The notes below the pieces were generated by a model. It saw only the letters and a list, made by a program, of their open reading frames with translations, was not told where the DNA came from and did not search any database. The translations under genes and the position numbers were made by a program. From Chthonomonas sp. (GTDB taxonomy: Bacteria > Armatimonadota > Fimbriimonadia > Fimbriimonadales > Fimbriimonadaceae): 64,000 nucleotides of DNA. The stretch covers positions 124,001 to 188,000 of the forward strand of contig JAEURQ010000002.1 in NCBI GenBank assembly GCA_016788425.1. Direction: 5' to 3'. This document shows positions 56,991 through 64,000 of the stretch, one piece after another. Each line of letters begins with the position of its first letter. Position 1 is the first letter of the stretch.

Positions 56991-57877
56991 TTTTTGAGGT
57001 CGAGCCAGGCAGGATTTGGGGGATTGACTCCGGGCTCGGCCATGAGCGGTGCACCGCCGTTTACGTGTTGCGCGCGGCCGCGGGATGGGTGCTCATTGAT
57101 TGCTCGGCGGCGGCATGCTCGCCTCGCGTGCTGGCCGGTTTGGCCGAAATCGGCGTGGATGCGTTGGTCGGGATTCTTCCGACGCACGTGCACTTGGATC
57201 ATGCCGGGGGCGCGGGAGTGATTTCAGCGCAGTTTCCCGGCGCAAAGGTGATTGCGCATCCCCGCGCCGCGCGGCATCTCGCCAACCCGAGCCGCTTGGT
57301 GGCGGGCGCGCGGGAGGTATGGGGTGCGGAGCGGTTCGCCGCTCTCTACGGCGAGACTTTGCCGGTGCCGGAGGACCGCCTGGTGGTGGCCGAGGATGGC
57401 GACGAATACTTCGGGCTCAGGTTCTTCGACGCGCCGGGCCATGCCCGACACCACTACATGGTGTGGGATGAGACGAGCGGCACGCTCTTTGCTGGCGACG
57501 CGTTTGGCCTTGCCTACGAGGGCGGCGTCAGCTACCCGAGCAGCTCGCCGGTGCAGTTTGATCCGGACGCCGCGCGGGCAACGATTCGCCAGATCGTTGA
57601 CCTCAAGCCGGAACGGGTAGCCATCGCTCACTTCGGCGTATTGCAAGATGTCGCGGCCCGGGCGGAGCAACTGATTGAGATGCTCGACGAGTTTGAAGCG
57701 GTTGCCCGGCGCTATGAGCGCGAACCGGACCGAGTGCCGCGCATTCGCGAGGCCCTTCGCGAACTGCATCCGCCGAACGCAAACCGCGAGCGCTACGAAA
57801 CGGACATCGAAATCAACGCCGACGGCCTGGATTTCTGGTTGCGGAGTCAGTCCGCGGGATATAGTAAGTCATCATGA
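56987..57877 (+). CDS. metallo-beta-lactamase-fold hydrolase
   Basis: 296 residues. First metal motif PTHVHLDHAGG with H67-x-H69-x-D71-H72, next ligand in FFDAPGHARHHYMVWDE, then LFAGDAFG (Asp) and AIAHFGVL (last His). This set fits a glyoxalase-II-like or other MBL hydrolase. The C-terminal ~80 residues (AEQLIEMLDEFEAVARRYERE) are helical and family-variable. Substrate unknown. Start and stop overlap both neighbours by 4 nt, so it is translated in a tight operon. Confidence 0.88.
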   Translation: MIFEVEPGRIWGIDSGLGHERCTAVYVLRAAAGWVLIDCSAAACSPRVLAGLAEIGVDALVGILPTHVHLDHAGGAGVISAQFPGAKVIAHPRAARHLANPSRLVAGAREVWGAERFAALYGETLPVPEDRLVVAEDGDEYFGLRFFDAPGHARHHYMVWDETSGTLFAGDAFGLAYEGGVSYPSSSPVQFDPDAARATIRQIVDLKPERVAIAHFGVLQDVAARAEQLIEMLDEFEAVARRYEREPDRVPRIREALRELHPPNANRERYETDIEINADGLDFWLRSQSAGYSKSS

Positions 57878-58812
57878 AGGCCGCGCTACTTGCCATCTTG
57901 CTTCTATCGGCGGCCATTGCTCCGGCGCAAGACTTGGCGCCATTGCAGGCCAAACTGAACAAGATTTGCAAAGGATTTCAGGGGCGGATGGGCTACTCGC
58001 TGAAGGTCCTCAAGACCGGAAAACAGATTTCCTTTAATGGCGACGAGCGATTTCCCTCGGCGAGCACCATCAAAACCGGGGTCGCCCTCGCCGCGCTCCA
58101 GATGGTTGACGAAGGCAAGATGAAAATGTCCGACAAGCGAGCGCTCCCGCCGCCGGCGGGTCGCGAAAGCAGCATGTGGTCGTTCTTCTTCCGGGACGGA
58201 TTGAAGCTGGATTTGGACGGCTGGGTGAACCTGATGGTGACGGTGAGCGATAACACCGCGACCATGGTGGTGCGCGATTGGCTCGGCACGATGGAAGTGA
58301 ATCGCCGGCTCGCAGCGCTGGGCCTCGCGAATACAAAGATTCTCGGCAACGCGCCAAAAGAGGAGGTCATGATTCAGCGGCTGCGACGACAGTTCGGGAT
58401 GGGTATGACCACGCCCAACGAGATGAACCGCCTCCTTGAATTGATCTATCAACGAAAAGCAGGGAGCCCGGCCGTGTGCGAGAAAATGGTCCGCATCCTC
58501 TCGCACCAATATTGGGATGATTGGATCGGGGGCAGCGTGCCGCCGGGCGTCACTTGCGCGAGCAAGTCGGGCGCGATCAGCCGGAGCCGTAGCGACACGG
58601 CGATCGTCTTCTCGCCTACGAATCCCTACATTCTCACGATCTATACCGACTCGCAAAAGGACCGTCGCTGGGCGTCAGACAACGAAGGGGATGCTTCCCT
58701 CAAGAAGATGGCTGGCATGATATGGAACCACTTGCATCCAAATTCACCCTACACCATGCCCGCGGGCTACGACAAGTTCTATCCCACCGGAGGCGGCGTT
58801 GAAGACTCCTGA
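57874..58812 (+). CDS. class A beta-lactamase-like serine hydrolase
   Basis: 312 residues, signal peptide MKAALLAILLLSAAIAPAQ. Active-site motifs are in class A order: Ser64-Thr-Ile-Lys67 in SASTIKTG, SDN at 125-127 in VTVSDNTATMV, and Lys-Ser-Gly at 231-233 (SKSGA). TTPNEMNRLLELIY after the SDN is typical. The omega-loop E-x-x-L-N that holds the deacylating Glu is not evident (GNAPKEEVMIQ), so it may be a periplasmic peptidase or esterase of the same fold rather than an active beta-lactamase. Start overlaps the MBL gene by 4 nt and its stop overlaps mtnP by 14 nt. Confidence 0.8.
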   Translation: MKAALLAILLLSAAIAPAQDLAPLQAKLNKICKGFQGRMGYSLKVLKTGKQISFNGDERFPSASTIKTGVALAALQMVDEGKMKMSDKRALPPPAGRESSMWSFFFRDGLKLDLDGWVNLMVTVSDNTATMVVRDWLGTMEVNRRLAALGLANTKILGNAPKEEVMIQRLRRQFGMGMTTPNEMNRLLELIYQRKAGSPAVCEKMVRILSHQYWDDWIGGSVPPGVTCASKSGAISRSRSDTAIVFSPTNPYILTIYTDSQKDRRWASDNEGDASLKKMAGMIWNHLHPNSPYTMPAGYDKFYPTGGGVEDS

Positions 58813-59530
58813 TTACATGCTCATCGGCGGCTCGGGCATTGGGTCACGCCTAGAGAAACTCGCGGGTCCGCGCGTGGCCATCCCCTGCGAAGGCGGGGTG
58901 ATCAAAGGCCGAATGGTGACGCTCGGCGGCAAGAGCGTGCTCGCTGTGCAGCGCCACTCCGGCGGGCACAAAACACCGCCGCACCTGGTGAACTACGCCG
59001 CCTTTGCCAAGGCCGCCGCTCAGCTCGGCGTCAAGGGCGTGTTCGCCACTGCCGCCGTCGGAAGCCTCGTGCCGACCTGGACGCCAGGAACCTTTGTGAT
59101 TTGTAGCGACTTCCTCGATGCGAGTTGTCGACAAACGACCGTGTTCGATCGCACGGTGGTGCACCGCGACTTTACGCATCCTTTTGATCCAAGTTTGCGC
59201 CAGGCCCTGATCGACGCCGCCAAGAGGGCCAACGAAAAGGTCGAGGAGCGCGGCGTTTACATGACGCTGAATGGACCGCGCTATGAGACTCCCGCCGAGA
59301 TCAAGATGCTGCAAAGCTGGGGGGCGGAACTGGTCGGCATGACCGCCAGCACAGAGGCCATCGTGATGCGAGAATGCATGGTGCCTTACTGCTGTTTCGC
59401 CGTCGTCACCAATCTGGCGGCGGGAATCAGCGAGACCGAACTCGATCACAGCGAAGTGCTGGATGTCATGGAGGCGCGAGGCGGCAAGGTCTTGCAACTC
59501 ATCGAATCGGCCATCGCAGGGCTAGGTTGA
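58799..59530 (+). CDS. mtnP: S-methyl-5'-thioadenosine phosphorylase family protein
   Basis: 243 residues from TTG 58799, supported by GGAGG at 58790-58794. Phosphorolysis of methylthioadenosine or a purine nucleoside. GGSGIGSRLEKL and MVTLGGKSVLAVQRHSGGH near the start, LVNYAAFAKAAAQLGVKGVFATAAVGSLVP, the HPFDPSLRQ block, ERGVYMTLNGPRYETPAEIKMLQSWGAELVGMTASTEAIVMRE (substrate pocket, with Met-Thr in VGMT), and NLAAGISETELDHSEV are typical of MTAP/PNP family 2. It is a little shorter than usual (~260). DprA-like gene follows after 4 nt. Confidence 0.88.
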   Translation: MKTPDYMLIGGSGIGSRLEKLAGPRVAIPCEGGVIKGRMVTLGGKSVLAVQRHSGGHKTPPHLVNYAAFAKAAAQLGVKGVFATAAVGSLVPTWTPGTFVICSDFLDASCRQTTVFDRTVVHRDFTHPFDPSLRQALIDAAKRANEKVEERGVYMTLNGPRYETPAEIKMLQSWGAELVGMTASTEAIVMRECMVPYCCFAVVTNLAAGISETELDHSEVLDVMEARGGKVLQLIESAIAGLG

Positions 59531-59534
59531 CCTC

Positions 59535-60401
59535 ATGGACGCCACGGAACTCGCGCTCGCCCTGCAACTCTGCCGCGGAATCGGTTCGAACACCACCACG
59601 CGCGCGCTGATGCGCAATCAGTTGCTCGGCTACAAGGCGGAAGGGTTCTGCGAACTCAACGAGGCAACCCTCGTCGAGGAATTCAAGTTCACCAAAACCG
59701 CCGCGAACAATTGGGTAGCAAATAGAACCCAATTGGTATCAAAAGCAAAGGAGCTTAAGAGCGACCTCGCCAAGCGCGGTGTGCGCGTCGCGAGCACCAT
59801 GGACGCGCTCTATCCATATTCGCTGGAGAAGTTTCTCGATAGCCCGCCCGCGCTGCTCTTTCTCTACGGCAACATGCGCCTGCTCAACACGAAGACTTTC
59901 GCCGTCATGAGCTCGCGCAAGTCGCCGATGGCGTACCTGGAACAGATTGAGAAGCTCGCCGAAGAAGGCATTGAGCACTCCGAGGTGCTTGTCGCTGGGC
60001 ACGATACCAAAGAGTATCAGCGAGCCGCGATTGTGCCGCTGCGCTGGGGATCGCCGCGCATTTTGGTGCTGGATATGGGCATGTTCGCCGCCCTCGGCGA
60101 GAACCTTGACGACGAACCGTTCCGCACCGCACGGCTGTGGCGATACAAATTCGATCCGCAAACCGATCTCGTGGTCAGCGCGATCAACCCGGTGTGGACG
60201 ACTCACCCCGCGGCGAACAGCAAGCGGGACGGCCTCATCGCGGGGCTCGCGCAGCGCATCGACTTCGCGCAAGTGCGTGAGGGCGGCAACATGGATCAGC
60301 TACTTCAGCGGGCCCTGGAGGTGGGCAAGCCCGTAAGAGTGAGCGACCTCAACCTGCAAGCCAGCGAATACCGACGCAAGGGCGCGGCGCTTATTGCTTG
60401 A
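59535..60401 (+). CDS. divergent DprA/Smf-like Rossmann protein
   Basis: 288 residues. LCRGIGSNTTTRALMRNQLLGYK and the later YPYSLEKFLDSPPALLFLYGNMRLLNTKTFAVMSSRKSP follow the DprA pattern (helical N-domain, then YP..L..i.d.P.vL...G). The usual Gly-Thr-Arg and SG.A.GID phosphate motifs are replaced by MSSRKSP and LVAGHDTKEYQRA, so binding may differ. The C-terminal part (SAINPVWTTHPAANSKRDGLIAGLAQRIDFAQVREGGNMDQLLQRALEVGKPV) resembles the DprA region that ends in an allele-specific dimer face. DprA loads RecA in transformation. A SLOG-fold relative with another role is possible. It lies 4 nt after mtnP in the recN-to-dprA run. Confidence 0.6.
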   Translation: MDATELALALQLCRGIGSNTTTRALMRNQLLGYKAEGFCELNEATLVEEFKFTKTAANNWVANRTQLVSKAKELKSDLAKRGVRVASTMDALYPYSLEKFLDSPPALLFLYGNMRLLNTKTFAVMSSRKSPMAYLEQIEKLAEEGIEHSEVLVAGHDTKEYQRAAIVPLRWGSPRILVLDMGMFAALGENLDDEPFRTARLWRYKFDPQTDLVVSAINPVWTTHPAANSKRDGLIAGLAQRIDFAQVREGGNMDQLLQRALEVGKPVRVSDLNLQASEYRRKGAALIA

Positions 60402-61311
60402 CCATCTTGCGATAGTGACGACCAAGAAGGTCGATCGCATCCAAGAGGTTTTCGGTTTCTTGCACGCGAATCTGCGCCGCTTGCGCCATGGATTCGGCTC
60501 GAATCGGCATCTGTAAGGCGCTGGCGATCATGTCAGTCAAGGCGTCGAGCGAGTCAAACCACAATCCGGTCGCGCGGTCGTCCACATATTCGGCGAGGCC
60601 GCTGTCCTCGGGCACCATCACGGGCGCTCCGGCGGCCATGGCATGCAACAAGCACATGCTCGCGCCCTTCTCCAACGCCGGAAACACCACCAGCGAAGCC
60701 ACGGCGAACAATTCGGCGCGGTCCTGGTCGCCTGCAACCACGATGTTGGCATCGGAAATGCGCGCCTGAACGCGCGAAACATCCGGCACCAAACCGGCAT
60801 CATCCGAAAAAGAGACGATATGAGACTGTTCGGGATCTAATCCCAACGCCAAGCAGCAAGTCTCGCGAGACAAAGAACCGCCGTCAAAGGAGGACAAGCC
60901 CAACCGAGTGACTTTCAGGAAATCAGCGCCATACCAGCCAAGACGTTTGCGCACATACTCGCTGCAACAGTACCCAGCGCGCGCCTTGTTCAGGCGCTCC
61001 ATCAACAAATCATGCGTCGAACCGGGCATGTCGTAGGCCGTATACACCCATGGCTTCTTATCGCCGAAAGCGTCAGCAAGAGCCCAACTCATTCGGTAAC
61101 CGAATGAATGCACCAAGTCATAGCTGTCCAAGCGCTTAATTAGGGACTGACTGGTCCCTTTATTGAGTTTAGGATCCGTCTCAACAGGAACGACATCGGC
61201 AAAGTCGATCAAATCAATGGAGAGTTCCGGCGACCGCAAACCCTGCGCGAGCAGTTTGGCGTACTCCTGAATCCCCCGTCGCGAATTGTGAAACGCGAAC
61301 GCAACCCTCAC
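60391..61311 (-). CDS. glycosyltransferase (GT4 type)
   Basis: 306 residues from GTG 61311, overlapping the lipoprotein stop by 4 nt (GTGA), with GGAAGGCGG upstream; the longer frame to 61452 lies inside the neighbour. GT-B fold: VRVAFAFHNSRRGIQEYAKLLAQGL at the start, DLVHSFGYRM, VYTAYDMPGSTHDLLMERL, and the donor-binding part DRAELFAVASLVVFPALEKGASMCLLHAMAAGAPVMVPEDSGLAEYV with Glu and Gly of the family. Acceptor unknown. Its 3' end overlaps the DprA-like gene by 11 nt. Last gene of the leftward glycan-like operon. Confidence 0.78.
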   Translation of the reverse strand: MRVAFAFHNSRRGIQEYAKLLAQGLRSPELSIDLIDFADVVPVETDPKLNKGTSQSLIKRLDSYDLVHSFGYRMSWALADAFGDKKPWVYTAYDMPGSTHDLLMERLNKARAGYCCSEYVRKRLGWYGADFLKVTRLGLSSFDGGSLSRETCCLALGLDPEQSHIVSFSDDAGLVPDVSRVQARISDANIVVAGDQDRAELFAVASLVVFPALEKGASMCLLHAMAAGAPVMVPEDSGLAEYVDDRATGLWFDSLDALTDMIASALQMPIRAESMAQAAQIRVQETENLLDAIDLLGRHYRKMVKQ

Positions 61312-62471
61312 TTGTCCGCCTTCCCATAAGGGTTGCACAAGGGGTCGCCGATGACGATGTCTTTCCAGTGCAATAGCGGCGAGGCCGCGTAGAACGACTC
61401 GGCCAAATTGAAACCGTTCAGATACCTTGTGAACAGCACGTCGGCGCGGCAAAGCGCAATGGTGTAGGGCTCGCTCACATAGCCCTTCACTCCGGTGATG
61501 CCGCTCGCAATCAAGTCGGCGATCAAGCTTTGCCCCTTATCGGTCGGCAACATCGTGCGCCCGCTGGTGGAAACAAAGGTCTCCGCTAAGGCACCTGGCA
61601 AAAACCGCAAAGCCTTGTAGGCGGCCGCGTCAAAGGCGCCATCGTTGCTGCCCCAACTGCAGTAGCCCATCAGCGCCCGGCCAGGATTCACAAACTTGCC
61701 CGTCGTCTCCAACGTCACGTCCACACCCGCGCCTTTCATCATGCGGTGGGCGTTCACCATGGTTTCCTGCAATTCGCCATAGCCGCCGCCTTTGCGGTTG
61801 TCGGCGCAGTCAAAAAAGTACGGCCCTTTCACGGGTTTTGCCGTTAGGGAACGGTCCACCAGACCCTTAATGTGCTCCCATTTGTAGCCATCCAGGCGCG
61901 TAACCAGGGTCATGTTGTACTTGCGGGAGGAAAATCCTTCGGTCGCGCCGGCATAGGGGTTGGCGTTGCGGCGCATCGCGGATTCGGCCTCGGCTTCGGG
62001 CACCTTTTCCAGCGAGGCCGGAATCGGCGCGCCGTCGCGGTTCATCGCCATCAGCTTGGCGTCCACCGAATAGCCGCTGCTATCGCCCACCCGCAGCGGA
62101 ATGCCCTTGGTCAACACCACAAAATCAATCTGGTTTTTGCTCAGGCTCAGCACCGCCCGCACCTTGTTTTCAATGTCGCTGCGGTAGGCGGTTTCGCCCA
62201 TTTGCTCGCCGTCCAAACACTTCACGCCGATCACCTGAGTGCGCGGAATGCGGCGCTTCGAGCCGTAGTACTCGGCAATCTTGCGGCTGATCGGGCTGGT
62301 CGCGTTATACACCACCAGCACCCGCTTGCTTTCGCGCGGCGATTTGGCCGGGTCCACTCCGTAGCGTCCGCTTTCCACGTCGGGGGGAGGGGGCGGTTCC
62401 ACCAGCGGTGCTTTGGGAGTCGAGCACCCCGCCGCCAAACTCAGCCACACGCTAAAGGAGGCGACGACCAT
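61308..62471 (-). CDS. TIGR03790-family lipoprotein
   Basis: 387 residues from ATG 62471 (GGAGG upstream), lipobox LAAGC at Cys16 followed by a Pro-rich linker. VLVVYNATSPISRKIAEYYGSKRRIP, then DFVVLTKGIPLRVG, LVTRLDGYKWEHIKGLVDRSL, ALMGYCSWGSND and KGYVSEPYTIALCRADVLFTRYLNGFNLAESFYAASPLLHWKDIVIGDPLCNPY are TIGR03790 blocks. This family is common in planctomycetes, armatimonads and acidobacteria and is uncharacterised; a peptidase-like fold has been suggested for the caspase-like relatives, which I cannot confirm here. It sits between two glycosyltransferases, with overlaps on both sides. Confidence 0.82.
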   Translation of the reverse strand: MVVASFSVWLSLAAGCSTPKAPLVEPPPPPDVESGRYGVDPAKSPRESKRVLVVYNATSPISRKIAEYYGSKRRIPRTQVIGVKCLDGEQMGETAYRSDIENKVRAVLSLSKNQIDFVVLTKGIPLRVGDSSGYSVDAKLMAMNRDGAPIPASLEKVPEAEAESAMRRNANPYAGATEGFSSRKYNMTLVTRLDGYKWEHIKGLVDRSLTAKPVKGPYFFDCADNRKGGGYGELQETMVNAHRMMKGAGVDVTLETTGKFVNPGRALMGYCSWGSNDGAFDAAAYKALRFLPGALAETFVSTSGRTMLPTDKGQSLIADLIASGITGVKGYVSEPYTIALCRADVLFTRYLNGFNLAESFYAASPLLHWKDIVIGDPLCNPYGKADK

Positions 62472-63150
62472 TTTTCGACCTCCGTTGTTTGCGTTTGCGG
62501 GTCGCGATCTCGCGATTGCGAGTCTGCACCAGAGCTTTGGCAATTTCGGCATACATTTTTGTTCGGGCCGCCGTGCCTTGCACAAAGCCCATTTTTTCTT
62601 CCTTGTGAGTGTTGCTCACGCCGTGCAAAAGCACGCGGCGCACCCGCAAAAACTGCTTCTTCGCCGCCTGATTCAGCGCAAGCTCAATGCCAAACCGCAC
62701 GTCGGGGTTGATTTGGATGCTCGCAAAGAACGTGCGGAACATGGCGCGCTGCCCGCTAAAGTGGGGGGTCACGCGCTGGGCGGTTTCACTCCAAAACTTG
62801 CCGCCCCGGAATACGCCCACCACCATGTCGGCGGTGCCGCTCAGCAGCGGCAGAATAATTTTGTCGATGTGCTCGGGTCGCAAATCCAAGAGGTCGGCGT
62901 CCACAAAGCAGATAATCTCGCAGTCGGTGGAAGTCACGCCCATGGCCATCGCGCCGCCTTTGCCGACGTTCTGCTTCAGGTCAATCACGCGCACCTCGGG
63001 GAAGGTGGCGGCCACCTCGGCGGTGCGGTCGGTACAGCCATCGCACACCACCAGAATCTCGTGCGGCAACGCGGCCGCCGTAATGGGGCGGAGCACGTTC
63101 GCAATGCGGTGCTCCTCGTTGTAGGCGGGAATGATGACGGCGACCCTCAC
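62452..63150 (-). CDS. family 2 glycosyltransferase
   Basis: 232 residues from GTG 63150. GT-A fold: MRVAVIIPAYNEEHRIANVL, VVCDGCTDRTAEVA, NVGKGGAMAMG and CFVDADLLDL (DxD metal site) are all clear, and GVFRGGKFWSETAQRVTPHFSGQRA follows. The C-terminus ends in a basic tail (RKRKQRRSKNGRRL) and has no transmembrane segment, unlike dolichyl-phosphate-type enzymes. Similar to glycosyltransferases that add a single sugar to a lipid carrier or wall polymer. Its end overlaps the lipoprotein start by 20 nt and its start is 3 nt after the upstream stop. Confidence 0.88.
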   Translation of the reverse strand: MRVAVIIPAYNEEHRIANVLRPITAAALPHEILVVCDGCTDRTAEVAATFPEVRVIDLKQNVGKGGAMAMGVTSTDCEIICFVDADLLDLRPEHIDKIILPLLSGTADMVVGVFRGGKFWSETAQRVTPHFSGQRAMFRTFFASIQINPDVRFGIELALNQAAKKQFLRVRRVLLHGVSNTHKEEKMGFVQGTAARTKMYAEIAKALVQTRNREIATRKRKQRRSKNGRRLL

Positions 63151-63153
63151 TGG

Positions 63154-64000
63154 TTAGTGGAGCCCCTTTCCTTCAAGTCGTTTTCTAATTTGTTGCTCAA
63201 CTTTCCAACCCATGTTTTTGGCCCAAAGGCCGACGGTTCCGGCGGCGGGCGAGCCCTTCACCATCAAACGCACATTCCGCAGCGACCGTTGCGGTTGCCA
63301 GCGCCGCTTGTAGGCTTCGGCTCCGCGCAAAAAGTCAAACTCCGCATCGCCGCGTTCAATTGCCGCGCGAATCGCGCTCGCCACCAACACTGTTCCCGGT
63401 GACAGTTGATTATACGCAGGGTCGAAGCCCGACTGATAGAAGTACGTGCGTCCAGGGACGCGCATTCCGTAAAGAACGCCCGCCGGTTGATCATTCATCC
63501 ACAACAAATGGAAGTGCGCGTGGCCTTCGGCCCGCTGCAACCACTCGTAGTGAAGCCGTTTGAGGTGGGGCAGGGCAAACGCACCCGGCAGCCCGCGCTT
63601 GCGCCAGCGTTGCGCGTGCAGCTCTAAGAAAATGTCAAAGGCGCGGCGCATCGCCTCGGGTTCAGTGGCGGTTTCTAGCCGCGCGCCTTGGGTGAGGTAA
63701 GGCTCCTTTTCCGGGCGACGGACCTCGTAGCGCAAGCTCTTGTTCAGCGATTTGGCGTAGGCATCCCACGTGTCGGGGAGGTCGAGCACCAGGCATTCAG
63801 CTTGGTCGGTGGTCTCGCTGGAGGGAGCCGCGGCGAGGAGCGGATGGTTTTCGCGAATCTGGTGCAGGTCCAGCACGTCCGCCGGAAGCTGAGTGAGCGC
63901 GTCCCACATGGCGGCGGCGATGTCGGCGCGGTTCTCTAGAATCAACGGCCCCAGATAGTCACTCGGGCCGGTGCCCAACGGACGCACGCTGAGCCAAGGC
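63154..64000 (-). CDS. GNAT/FemAB-like acyltransferase (5' end outside window)
   Basis: At least 282 residues; the frame stays open through base 64000 (PWLSVRPLGTGPSDYLGPLI), so the start lies beyond the window. The pattern is that of the FemAB-like/CelD (BcsL) acyltransferases: LVLDLPDTWDAYAKSLNKSLRYEVRR, then FDIFLELHAQRWRKRGLPGAF, HFHLLWMNDQPAGVLYGMRVPGRTYFYQSGFDPAYNQLSPGTVLVASAIRAAIERGDAEFDFLRGAEAYKRRW. The YFYQSGFDP...SPG and FDFLRG-x-E-x-YK blocks are diagnostic. Such proteins occur in exopolysaccharide and cell-surface clusters. First gene (as far as visible) of the leftward operon with two glycosyltransferases. Confidence 0.85.
   Translation of the reverse strand, partial: PWLSVRPLGTGPSDYLGPLILENRADIAAAMWDALTQLPADVLDLHQIRENHPLLAAAPSSETTDQAECLVLDLPDTWDAYAKSLNKSLRYEVRRPEKEPYLTQGARLETATEPEAMRRAFDIFLELHAQRWRKRGLPGAFALPHLKRLHYEWLQRAEGHAHFHLLWMNDQPAGVLYGMRVPGRTYFYQSGFDPAYNQLSPGTVLVASAIRAAIERGDAEFDFLRGAEAYKRRWQPQRSLRNVRLMVKGSPAAGTVGLWAKNMGWKVEQQIRKRLEGKGLH

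Overview
The window is about 64 kb of G+C-rich, gene-dense bacterial chromosome with no rRNA, CRISPR array, insertion sequence or plasmid gene. Envelope genes point to a diderm: outer-membrane-like beta-barrels, an OstA/LptD-like protein, lipoproteins with lipoboxes, and three proteins with a PEP-CTERM-type sorting tail (Pro-Glu-Pro, hydrophobic helix, Arg/Lys end). Together with dockerin-like repeats, a TIGR03790-type lipoprotein, a DUF5916-type barrel and FlgD-Ig-like tails, this suggests Armatimonadota (Fimbriimonadia) or a similar non-proteobacterial diderm. That placement is an inference; no rRNA is present to test it.

Layout. 1-9.7 kb: tail of an acyl-CoA dehydrogenase, a methionine-rich secreted protein, glyS, a small barrel, rplA standing alone, a large secreted protein, and a polyphosphate pair (ppk2, ppx) around a small secreted protein. 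9.7-11.8 kb: rpsA and coaE. 11.8-20.7 kb: a structured leader RNA and four envelope genes (CsgG/FlgT-like protein with Gly-Thr repeats, a 972-residue secreted protein with a FlgD-like tail, an Ig/OstA-like/beta-barrel protein, and a secreted protein), the best candidate for an undescribed envelope assembly. 20.7-24.9 kb: two small membrane-anchored proteins, pyk, acpP-fabF. 25-31.6 kb: galT-galK-glycosyltransferase opposite a sugar ABC importer without its ATPase, then crcB. 31.7-38.1 kb: TetR regulator, PEP-CTERM protein, M1 aminopeptidase, GGDEF-EAL protein.

38.1-42.9 kb: an accessory patch. A low-G+C KAP-family P-loop NTPase gene ends inside a tRNA-Val gene on the opposite strand, followed by a PEP-CTERM protein, a DUF5990-like protein, a PIN-like nuclease and a small unknown protein. 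42.9-54.7 kb: DinB-like protein, tandem HD-GYP protein, cation/proton antiporter, CBM9-like protein, sugar-kinase-like phosphotransferase, PEP-CTERM and dockerin proteins, a ring-cleaving dioxygenase with a perfect palindrome over its promoter, an AraC regulator, a DUF5916 barrel and a Bax-inhibitor-1 protein. 54.8-60.4 kb: recN, yajQ, metallo-beta-lactamase-fold protein, serine beta-lactamase-like protein, mtnP and a divergent DprA-like gene in one tight run. 60.4-64 kb: a leftward surface-glycan-like operon (GNAT/FemAB-like protein cut by the window end, GT2, TIGR03790 lipoprotein, GT4).

Two themes recur. Many genes have a TANNNT-type -10 box only 5-12 nt before the start codon and no Shine-Dalgarno, so leaderless transcripts look common. 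Three proteins (GGDEF-EAL, HD-GYP, YajQ) belong to cyclic-di-GMP families. No stretch longer than about 300 bases lacks a gene; the longest gap is 40339-40547.
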